Origin: Myxococcales bacterium
GTDB taxonomy: Bacteria > Myxococcota_A > Polyangia > Polyangiales > Houyiibacteriaceae
Direction of reading: 5' to 3'
Length of the DNA stretch: 64,000 bases
Assembly (NCBI GenBank): GCA_029862185.1
Contig: JAOTXX010000003.1
Location: 50,702-114,701, forward strand
Shown here: piece after piece, positions 39,506 through 47,358 of the stretch
Position numbering within the stretch: position 1 is the stretch's first letter
How the letters are laid out: every line of letters begins with the position of its first letter
The notes under the pieces: generated by a model
What the model was told of the DNA's origin: nothing
The model's database searches: none
The model's input: the letters and a program-made list of their open reading frames with translations, nothing else
Translations under genes and position numbers: made by a program

Positions 39506-40150
39506 ATGGAAGAGGCAAAACCCAAACGGCCGTCCATCCGGGAGGACGCGATCAATCTCCCGAACTTGCTGACGATGCTTCGGATCGCGCTGATCCCCGG
39601 GGTGCTCTGGCTGCTCTGGGATGGCACCCCGAAGGCCAACTTCTGGGCGACCATCCTCTACATCGGCACCGCGCTCACCGATCTGATCGACGGTTATCTG
39701 GCCCGGAAGTGGGGCCAGATCAGTGTGCTCGGGAAATTCCTCGATCCGCTCGCGGACAAGCTTCTGGTGATGGCGACCCTGATCTTCCTCACCTATCTAG
39801 GCAGGATGCCGTTCCTCGGCGTCGTCGCGGTCATCATCATGCTGGCCCGCGAGCTCGCGATTACGGCGCTGCGCACGATTGCAATGAGCGAGGGGGTGGT
39901 GATGGCGGCGATGCGAACGGGGAAAGATAAGACCGCGCTGCAGATGGTTGCAATCCTCATGCTGATCGTGCACCAGCGGTACACGATCTATTTCGGCTTC
40001 TACGAGACTGAGTTCGACTTCGCGGCGGCCGGCCTCGTCCTTCTGTACCTCAGCCTAGCCCTGGCGCTTTTCAGTGCGGGCGAATACTTCAAACTCTTCG
40101 TCGACGCGGTAGACGCCAAAGAAGAGCGCTTGACCCAAGCCGCGTCGTGA
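39506..40150 (+). CDS. pgsA: CDP-diacylglycerol--glycerol-3-phosphate 3-phosphatidyltransferase
   Basis: CDP-alcohol phosphotransferase motif TDLIDGYLARKWGQISVLGKFLDPLADK. Confidence 0.93.
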   Translation: MEEAKPKRPSIREDAINLPNLLTMLRIALIPGVLWLLWDGTPKANFWATILYIGTALTDLIDGYLARKWGQISVLGKFLDPLADKLLVMATLIFLTYLGRMPFLGVVAVIIMLARELAITALRTIAMSEGVVMAAMRTGKDKTALQMVAILMLIVHQRYTIYFGFYETEFDFAAAGLVLLYLSLALALFSAGEYFKLFVDAVDAKEERLTQAAS

Positions 40151-40926
40151 CGGGGTCGAAGAGCACGGCGTCCGTCGAGACGCGGGCATCTCGCCAGATC
40201 GTAGGACGGATCTTTCGCGGAAGTGGACTGCAGGACGCGCTTCGAAAGCTGGCGGACGAGCACGCGCTTCGAACCGCGTGGATCAGCGCCATCGGAGCGT
40301 TCGAGTGGGTCGAGCTGACCGAATACGACCAAGCCGAACAGCGCTACGTGCAACCCAACCGTTTCGAGCGCTGTGAGCTGCTCTCGTTGCAAGGCAACCT
40401 CTCCCAGCGAGACGGTGAACCGTTTTGGCACCTCCACGGGACGGTTTCTCTTCGAGAAGACGGACGCGACGTCACCTATGGCGGGCACCTGGTGGACGGC
40501 TCGGTCTTCGCGTTGGAGTTTCGAATCGAGTGCTTCGACGAGCTCGAGCTACGACGTGCGAACGACGAGGCCACTGGGCTGCAGCTCTGGGCCGACATCG
40601 AAGGCGCGCGGGCGGAGCAGACCGGGGTGCACGACGTTCCCAGGGCCGAAGCTGGCCGCGCAGGGGCCACTTGGGCGATGGCCGCCGAGCTTTCCGCGCG
40701 CGTGGAAGAGGCGCCCGAAGAGCACCGGCCCGAACGGGGAGACTGGATCGAGCACGCGACCTTCGGGCTCTGTCAGATCGAAGGGCTGACGGGCGACGGG
40801 GTGTGCTTCATCAAGCTGCCAAACGCGCGCCGCAAGAAGATCAAGCTCGACGCAATGCAGGTGCTCGCGCCGCGTCACGACGGCGGGCGGAAGATCTTTC
40901 CGGTTAGGGCTAGGGGGAAGAAGTAA
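40147..40926 (+). CDS. PPC/DUF296-domain DNA-binding-like protein with C-terminal extension
   Basis: N-terminal PCC/PPC-like: ALRTAWISAIGAFEWVELTEYD, LQGNLSQRDGEPFWHLHGTVSLREDGRDVTYGGHLVDG. Confidence 0.8.
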   Translation: MTGSKSTASVETRASRQIVGRIFRGSGLQDALRKLADEHALRTAWISAIGAFEWVELTEYDQAEQRYVQPNRFERCELLSLQGNLSQRDGEPFWHLHGTVSLREDGRDVTYGGHLVDGSVFALEFRIECFDELELRRANDEATGLQLWADIEGARAEQTGVHDVPRAEAGRAGATWAMAAELSARVEEAPEEHRPERGDWIEHATFGLCQIEGLTGDGVCFIKLPNARRKKIKLDAMQVLAPRHDGGRKIFPVRARGKK

Positions 40927-40987
40927 GTTTGGTTTTTGTTACATCGCCCGCCCAGCACCACGCCCCGCCCCCAGTCACTGACAACAG

Positions 40988-41989
40988 CTAGTCGCTAAGC
41001 CGTATCCGCGGGTCGAGCGCCGCCACGGCAATGTCCGCCAAGAGATTCCCAACTTGAACCGCGACGCCAAACATCAAGACGACGGCCATGATCACCGGCG
41101 CATCGAGTGATTCGATCGACTCGATCGTCAGCAGCCCGAGCCCGGGCCAGGCGAAGATCTTTTCGGTAATGATCGCGCCGCCGACCAGGAACGGCAGGCT
41201 CAAGCCGATCAGCGTCACGATCGGAAGTAGGGCGTTGCGGATGGCGTGCTTCAGGACGACCTGGCTCATGGGCATGCCCTTGGCTTTTGCGGTGCGAACG
41301 TGGTCGTGTCGCAGCGTTTCGATGAGCTCGCCTCGCATGACCCGCGCATAGGTCGCCGCGCCCGCAATCGCGAGTATCAGTGCGGGCAGCAGTGCGTGAT
41401 AGATGTGATCCAAGGGGTCCACCCCGTAACCTCCAAAGGGAAACCAGCCCAAGAGGAACGCGAAGAGCAAGAGTGCGATCGGGCCGGTCACGTACGTCGG
41501 GAGGCTGATGCCGATGAAGGTGGCGAACATGATCGCGGTGTCCGACCAACGATTGCGCCGAAGCGCGGCGATGATCCCCGCCGTCAGTCCGATGACCAGC
41601 TCGAACAAGACCGCGAGCGAGGCGAGGAGCAGGGTGCGCGGGAGGCGGTAGCCGATGACGTTGGCCACCGACTCGTGATGGGAATAGGACTCGCCGAGAT
41701 CTCCTTGCAGAATCCCGCAAAACCCGCGGGTGCCATCTGCTCGCAAGTACTTCGGCGAATCCTTGCGGATGCAGGGCATCAGGCCGAGGTAGCTCATGAA
41801 CTGTTCGGGCACGGGCTGGTCCAAGCCCTTCTTGGCCTTGAAGTCCGCGATCTGCTCGGCCCTGGCTTGCGGCCCGAGGATGGTGACCGCTGGGTCGCCG
41901 GCCACGAAGATCAAGAAGAAGACCAGAGTCACGACGGACATGACCACGAGCACACCCCACGAGGCACGCTGCACGATGAACCGCATCAT
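40988..41989 (-). CDS. ABC transporter permease (DppB/OppB-like)
   Basis: DppB-type permease; EAA-loop AKAKGMPMSQVVLKHAIRNALLPIVT; start at MMRFIVQRASWG, not the 669-aa ORF start. Confidence 0.9.
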   Translation of the reverse strand: MMRFIVQRASWGVLVVMSVVTLVFFLIFVAGDPAVTILGPQARAEQIADFKAKKGLDQPVPEQFMSYLGLMPCIRKDSPKYLRADGTRGFCGILQGDLGESYSHHESVANVIGYRLPRTLLLASLAVLFELVIGLTAGIIAALRRNRWSDTAIMFATFIGISLPTYVTGPIALLLFAFLLGWFPFGGYGVDPLDHIYHALLPALILAIAGAATYARVMRGELIETLRHDHVRTAKAKGMPMSQVVLKHAIRNALLPIVTLIGLSLPFLVGGAIITEKIFAWPGLGLLTIESIESLDAPVIMAVVLMFGVAVQVGNLLADIAVAALDPRIRLSD

Positions 41990-43719
41990 GGCGCCGCCTC
42001 CTCTTCGTAGATGACCTGGCTGACCCGCTTCCTCGGAAGGTCGAGCCAGATGTTTCGATATTCGTTGAGCCAGACCGGGTGCGGCCGGAAGCTCTTCACA
42101 TACGGCTGCCAGGCGAACATGTCGACCGCGTATGAGAGGAACGCCCAGGGTGCGTCTTCCGCCAGGATCGCGTTTGCCTCTGCGTAGAGGGCGAGGCGTT
42201 TTTCGCGGTCGACTTCGGCGCGCGCCGAGTCGAGGATCGCGTCGAGCTTCGGGTTTCGGTAGAAGGAACGGTTCTCGGAGTTCACCGGATGGATCGATCG
42301 GCTGTGAAACAGGATGTCCATGAAGTTCGACGGATCGGGGAAGTCCTGATGCCAGCCCGTGAAGGCGGCCTGCGCGACCCGCGGTTTCCCCGTTTCCTTC
42401 AGGTACGTCGCAAACGACACCATCTTGAGATCGATTTCGATTCCAATCTCTTTCAGATCCTGCTGGAAGAGCTGCGCCCCGCGGACGTCCCCTTCGCCTC
42501 TCACCCAGAGCGTGATCGGTTCGCTCAGGCCGTCGGGAAACCCTGCGAGGCGCATTTCTTCCTTGGCCCGCTCGAGGTCGAACTGCTGTCTCGTCGGCAG
42601 CTCGGGATCGTACGGCGCGAGCATCGGAGGCAAGACCTGGCTCGCCGCGAGCACCTCGCCCGGGTTGAGGCGCTCGAGCTTCGAGCGGTCGATCGCAAAC
42701 GCGACGGCACGACGCACGTGGACGTTGTCGAACGGAGGCAGCTCGCAGTTGAGCCCGATCGCATAGACCGAGGGGCTCGGGACTTCCGCTCGGTAGGGAG
42801 CCCAGGCCTTGGACTCGCGAATGAAGAGCCTGTTCACCTTGCTCGGCCGGTGAATGACGTCGAGGTCGCCGTTGCGGAAGCGCGCGCTCGCGACGTCGGG
42901 CGAGATATTCTCGAGGAACACCATGCGTTCGACGCGGGCCTGCGGAGCCCAGTAGTCCTCGAAGCGGTGGAGCTCGACCTGCACGCCTCGCTCCCAACGC
43001 GAGAACGCAAAGGGTCCGGCGCCGACTGGGTGGCGTCCGACCGCATCGGGGCCTTCTGCCGCTTCGAGCTTCTCGACGTGCTCCTTCGGAAGCGGGTAGG
43101 CGAAGGGCATGGCGAGCGCGTTCAGGAAGGTCTGGTCAGCTTCGTCGAGCTGGAACTCGATCGTCTTGTCGTCGATGACGCGGATGCCTTCGATGCGTTC
43201 GGCCTCTCCGCGGTGGTAGGCAGGCGTGCCCACGATCGACTTGTAGAACGGGTACCCGGGGGAGCCGGTCGTCTCCGAGAGCAGGCGGTGCAGCGACCAG
43301 GAGATGTCGTGCGCGGTGATCTCGCGGCCGTTGTGAAACTTGATGCCGTTCCTAAGCTCGAAACGAAAGGCCCGCCCCGCGTCGGATACCGTGGGCAGCT
43401 GCGCAGCGAGGCTTGGAATCATGTTGCCGTCGTAGTCGTAGTCGAGCAGGCCATCGTAGAGCAGGCGGCAAGCCGCGGTCGAAAGGGTGTCGTACGCGAA
43501 GTGCGGATCGAGCGTGTGGATGTTGCTGCCGGCCGAAAAGACGAGCGTCCCGCCGGATTGCGGGGACTGATGCCCGGCGCCGACATAGCGCGGGCCGATG
43601 GGCGCTTTTGGAAAATGGGCGACGACCCAGCCGAGGAGCACCGCGGCGCCCAGAACGGCGATGCCAACCGAGAGCCATCGGGCAGGGCGCGAACGCTCAG
43701 TCTTTGGGGTCGAACGCAT
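41986..43719 (-). CDS. ABC transporter substrate-binding protein, peptide/nickel type (SBP_bac_5)
   Basis: TLDPHFAYDTLSTAACRLLYDGLLDYDYDGNMIPSLA, FRLELRNGIKFHNG-like segment, VRRAVAFAIDRSKL. Confidence 0.92.
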   Translation of the reverse strand: MRSTPKTERSRPARWLSVGIAVLGAAVLLGWVVAHFPKAPIGPRYVGAGHQSPQSGGTLVFSAGSNIHTLDPHFAYDTLSTAACRLLYDGLLDYDYDGNMIPSLAAQLPTVSDAGRAFRFELRNGIKFHNGREITAHDISWSLHRLLSETTGSPGYPFYKSIVGTPAYHRGEAERIEGIRVIDDKTIEFQLDEADQTFLNALAMPFAYPLPKEHVEKLEAAEGPDAVGRHPVGAGPFAFSRWERGVQVELHRFEDYWAPQARVERMVFLENISPDVASARFRNGDLDVIHRPSKVNRLFIRESKAWAPYRAEVPSPSVYAIGLNCELPPFDNVHVRRAVAFAIDRSKLERLNPGEVLAASQVLPPMLAPYDPELPTRQQFDLERAKEEMRLAGFPDGLSEPITLWVRGEGDVRGAQLFQQDLKEIGIEIDLKMVSFATYLKETGKPRVAQAAFTGWHQDFPDPSNFMDILFHSRSIHPVNSENRSFYRNPKLDAILDSARAEVDREKRLALYAEANAILAEDAPWAFLSYAVDMFAWQPYVKSFRPHPVWLNEYRNIWLDLPRKRVSQVIYEEEAAP

Positions 43720-44551
43720 CGCGCAGCCCTTCTCCAAAGAGGTTGAAGCCAAAGACCGCCATGCTGATCAGCACGGCCGGGTAGACCGTGAGTCGGGGCA
43801 GGCCAAGGAGCAGCGACTGACTCTCGTTGAGCATCGAACCCCAACTTGCCGTCGGCGGCCGGACGCCCAGGTTCAGAAACGAGAGCGCGCTTTCCGCGAT
43901 AATCATCCGTGCGACCATGATCGTCGCGATCGCGATGATCGGACCGATGACGTTGGGGAGCACGTGCCGCGCGAGGATTCGAAAGTGACGTAGGCCGAGG
44001 GCCCGGGCAGCTTGGATGTAGTCGAGCTCGCGTGCCTCCATCGTCTTGGCCCGGGTCACGCGGGCGAGGGTGGTCCAGGAAAGAACTCCCAGCACGATGC
44101 AGATCGTCCATATCCCAGGCGCGTCAAAGACGCGCTGCATGACGATGGCGATCAAGAGAAAGGGCATCGAGAGCACGACGTCGACCAGGCGCATGAGATA
44201 GGTGTCGGTGCGCCCGCCGACGTAGCCGGATAGCAGGCCGAGGCCGACCCCGATGAGCACGGCCAGCGCAGTTGCCAGATAGGCGACGAGCATCGAGACC
44301 CGGGCGCCGCTCAGCAGCCGGCTCAGCTCATCCCGGGCGAGTATGTCGCCGCCGAGCCAGTGGCCCGGTTCGACGCCTGGGCCGGCCGGGAGTCCGTTTG
44401 CAAGCAAAAGGCTGTCGGTGAACTGCTCGACCGGATCGTAGGGCGCCAGCCAGGGGCCCAGAAGGCCCAGCGCAGTCACCGCGATGACAAGGAACAGGCC
44501 GACCAGAGCCCCCTTGTTCCGCCGAAATCGTCGAAACGCCCGTGAATCCAT
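43697..44551 (-). CDS. ABC transporter permease (DppC/OppC-like)
   Basis: LGPWLAPYDPVEQF, GTDILARDELSRLLSGAR-like region (GGDILARDELSRLLSGARVSM), EAA loop. Confidence 0.9.
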   Translation of the reverse strand: MDSRAFRRFRRNKGALVGLFLVIAVTALGLLGPWLAPYDPVEQFTDSLLLANGLPAGPGVEPGHWLGGDILARDELSRLLSGARVSMLVAYLATALAVLIGVGLGLLSGYVGGRTDTYLMRLVDVVLSMPFLLIAIVMQRVFDAPGIWTICIVLGVLSWTTLARVTRAKTMEARELDYIQAARALGLRHFRILARHVLPNVIGPIIAIATIMVARMIIAESALSFLNLGVRPPTASWGSMLNESQSLLLGLPRLTVYPAVLISMAVFGFNLFGEGLRDAFDPKD

Positions 44552-44589
44552 GCGCTTGCTGGGAGGTACTGGGTTCGGCGGATCCCGTC

Positions 44590-44768
44590 AATTTCCGCCC
44601 CTTAATGCGATCTCAGACACATATAAACAATCTGCCGATCGCGAGGATTTCGGTCACCCATGGTCTAATAGCACCAAAAACTCCATAATTACAAATAGTT
44701 ATAAGTTAGTGCATTTTTGTGTTGACCTAATTATTTTGAATGGAATACATTCGCTATAAGTTATTCAA
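44590..44768 (+). promoter_or_regulatory. AT-rich promoter region with sigma-70-like elements and TATAAGTTA direct repeats
   Basis: TTGACC at 44722-44727, TACATT at 44746-44751 (18-bp spacer); TATAAGTTA at 44700-44708 and 44755-44763. Confidence 0.5.
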
Positions 44769-45329
44769 ATGACTCTACCTAGGGGACAGCAAGGGACAGC
44801 TCGGGAATCGGAGGCCAGGATCTGGTCGGACCAGGAGCTCGAGGCGATCGAGCAGGCGCACGTCGAGGGGATGAGCGTCCAGCAGATCGTCGAGACCTTC
44901 ACCGCCCGGGGCTCTCGGCTCACCGAAGCGACCTTCCGGAAGTACGTCCAGCTCGGGCTGCTGCCGCGAAGCGTTCGGGTCGGCCGCAAGGGCAAGCACC
45001 GCGGCTCACAGGGCCTCTATCCCGCGACCGCCGTTCGCCAAATCGATCACATCCGCCGCCTGATGCAGCAGGGGTTCACGATGGAAGAAATCCAAAAGGA
45101 GTTCCTCTTCGTTCGTGGCGACATCGATGCGTTGCGGCGGCAACTCAAGCGCGTGTACCAGGCGATCGAAGACGCCGTCCACGAGCAGCAGCGCGAAGGA
45201 GGCGACGACGTGGGCGTCGGCGATGCGCTCAACGAAGTTCGCGAGCTCGGTTCGGAGCTCGTGCAGAAGCTCGAGGCCATCGAGCGGCGTCTGACGATGC
45301 GGGCCCGCATGGCGCGGGCAGCTGTCTAA
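44769..45329 (+). CDS. MerR-like HTH regulator
   Basis: [62 protein letters not shown] matches MerR-type winged HTH organisation. Confidence 0.8.
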   Translation: MTLPRGQQGTARESEARIWSDQELEAIEQAHVEGMSVQQIVETFTARGSRLTEATFRKYVQLGLLPRSVRVGRKGKHRGSQGLYPATAVRQIDHIRRLMQQGFTMEEIQKEFLFVRGDIDALRRQLKRVYQAIEDAVHEQQREGGDDVGVGDALNEVRELGSELVQKLEAIERRLTMRARMARAAV

Positions 45330-45352
45330 GAGATCTGAGGGGGAGAGGTGTC

Positions 45353-45880
45353 ATGAAGGACGCAGCAAGCGCAGAGGTTGTCGACAGGGAAACCAATCCA
45401 GACCAGGAGCCGGAGTCACTTGCGGACGCGCTCGACGAACCCGGAACCGAGGAGCGCCGCGGTCGCAGGAAGCGCCGATCGCGCGCACGCGCCCGCACGA
45501 TCTCGATTCGGAGACTGAGCAAGGCAGAGCTCAATCGCGGACGCGAGCTCTATCCCGAAAGCGACTACTGGAAGCCGAAAAGTCGCTCGGAGTGCAAGGA
45601 CATGGAGAGGCCGTGCCCCTTCGTCTCCTGCAAGTACCACCTCTATATCGATGTTCATCCAGTGCGCGGGTCGATCAAGCTCAACTTCCCGGACATCGAG
45701 ATCTGGGAGATGACCGATACCTGTGCGCTCGACGTCGCGGACCGTGGGGGCATCACCCTCGAAGAGGTCGGGGAGATCATGAACCTCACGCGCGAACGTG
45801 TTCGCCAGGTCGAGACGGCCGGGCTCGCTCGTCTTCAGGAGTATCGCGACGTCGAGCGACTCAAGGACTACGTGACCTAA
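45353..45880 (+). CDS. Sigma-70 region 4-like DNA-binding protein with Cys motif and no region 2
   Basis: [31 protein letters not shown] is sigma region 4; upstream [13 protein letters not shown]. Confidence 0.8.
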   Translation: MKDAASAEVVDRETNPDQEPESLADALDEPGTEERRGRRKRRSRARARTISIRRLSKAELNRGRELYPESDYWKPKSRSECKDMERPCPFVSCKYHLYIDVHPVRGSIKLNFPDIEIWEMTDTCALDVADRGGITLEEVGEIMNLTRERVRQVETAGLARLQEYRDVERLKDYVT

Positions 45881-45907
45881 GGGCCACTCCAAGGGCAGCA
45901 GGGGGGA

Positions 45908-45937
45908 GGGTGTCGCCTTTTGGCGGCACCCTTTTTT
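45908..45937 (+). terminator. Rho-independent terminator
   Basis: GGGTGTCGCC-TTTT-GGCGGCACCC followed by TTTTTT. Confidence 0.9.
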
Positions 45938-46250
45938 AATTGAGCGAGTGCTTGCTCGGCGCCTTGGCCCAGATCGATTCCCAGCCCCGGCGATACTGGT
46001 CGCTTGCGACCTTCGCGGGGCCACCGGTCGACGCGCGTGTGTCGTGGTGAACCTCGACGTCGAATAGCATGGGCGAGTCCTGGCGTGCCTTCAGGCGAAC
46101 CACCTCGCCATGAATGGGCTTGCCTTCATCAAGCGGACGAACCCGCCCTGCCTCGATGGCTTCCCCTCGCTGACGAAGGACATCGTAGCTCTTGCCATCG
46201 TCTGATTTGCCATAGACGAACACCAAATCGTCGGATTTCTGCGACCGCAT
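45936..46250 (-). CDS. Hypothetical protein
   Basis: 104 aa ORF; stop lies in the T-tract of the convergent terminator. Confidence 0.5.
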   Translation of the reverse strand: MRSQKSDDLVFVYGKSDDGKSYDVLRQRGEAIEAGRVRPLDEGKPIHGEVVRLKARQDSPMLFDVEVHHDTRASTGGPAKVASDQYRRGWESIWAKAPSKHSLN

Positions 46251-46368
46251 AATCCATGAGTAAGGCCGACTGGCAAAGAAGTCTAGGGTGGGGAGCTCTG
46301 GGCGATCTAGGGTCTGGATCCGGCGTGCACCCGTCTGCTAGGTTCGCGCGCAGCGAAAGAGGTGCAAG

Positions 46369-47358
46369 GTGGTTGTAACACAGAGCTCTTGGGCGCCGAT
46401 TCTAGTCGGCCTGGTGGTGGGATGTATTGGATGTGCCGACTCGACTGAATCCGACGAGCCCCTGAAAGACGAGTACCTGCTCTCGGACCAAACGCTCGTC
46501 CCGGAGAGCGGGTCGTTCGACCCCACGAGCCGTAGCTTCTATGTCAGCAGCGCGACCAAGGGTGACATCACTCGAGTCCAGGCCGACGGAACCGAAAGCA
46601 TCTTTTTCGCGGCGCCCACCGGTGAGGATTGGCGGTCTTTGGGGACCATCGTCGATGACACCGCGCGGCGTCTGTGGGTGTGCGCACAACGTCTCGCCGA
46701 CGAGACCCAAGAGATTTGGGTATTCGATTTGGAGAGCCGGGAGCGTGAGCTCGCCTTGAATCTCGCCGATGTCGAAGCCGGCTCGACGTGCAACGACATC
46801 GCGGTCGATCGTGAAGGGCTGGCGTACATCAGTGATTCGGAAAACCCGCGCGTCTATCGCGCCGACGCCGACGCGGGCACGGTCGAGATCTGGGCCGATG
46901 ACCCGCTGCTCAGCCCTGCGGGGAGTGGGATCTTCGGTGGGAACGGCATCGCGGTGGCGGAGGATGACGCCTACGTGATCGTCTCGAAGACCAGCACGGG
47001 GACGCCGCCTCGGCTTCTTCGCATTGCGCGCGAGGACCCGGCCAACATCGTGGGCATCGTTACCACACCGGAGCTCGAAGGTTTCGCCGACGGTATGAGC
47101 TTCCTCGAGGGCGACCTGTACATCGCCATGGTCGGCGCCGGCAATGTGGCCCGGCTCCGCAGCGAGGATAACTGGGCCACTGCTGCCTTGTTGGTGGAGC
47201 CGCCCACACGGGAGGTTTCGGTGCCCGGCACCTCCACCGTCCGCGTCGCCGAAGGGGCGCTTTACGCGATCTACAGCGACATCACGAAGGTTCTGACGGG
47301 CCTTGAACCGGTTCCTCCGTTCCGCATTTTCAAGGTCGATCTCAGGTCCTTCGAGTAG
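46369..47358 (+). CDS. SMP-30/NHL-like beta-propeller lipoprotein
   Basis: Lipobox-like GCIGCADS; repeated propeller-like segments (EGLAYISDSENPRVYRADADAG, GNGIAVAEDDAYVIVSKT). Confidence 0.65.
   Translation: MVVTQSSWAPILVGLVVGCIGCADSTESDEPLKDEYLLSDQTLVPESGSFDPTSRSFYVSSATKGDITRVQADGTESIFFAAPTGEDWRSLGTIVDDTARRLWVCAQRLADETQEIWVFDLESRERELALNLADVEAGSTCNDIAVDREGLAYISDSENPRVYRADADAGTVEIWADDPLLSPAGSGIFGGNGIAVAEDDAYVIVSKTSTGTPPRLLRIAREDPANIVGIVTTPELEGFADGMSFLEGDLYIAMVGAGNVARLRSEDNWATAALLVEPPTREVSVPGTSTVRVAEGALYAIYSDITKVLTGLEPVPPFRIFKVDLRSFE

Noticed and set aside
42000-42997. N-terminal half of 669-aa ORF 40988..42997 as part of the permease
   Set aside because: It is Arg/Gly/Pro-rich and antiparallel in frame to the SBP coding sequence; the permease starts cleanly at MMRFIVQR (41989).
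42289-43746. 485-aa + strand ORF
   Set aside because: Antisense to the SBP gene; shadow ORF.
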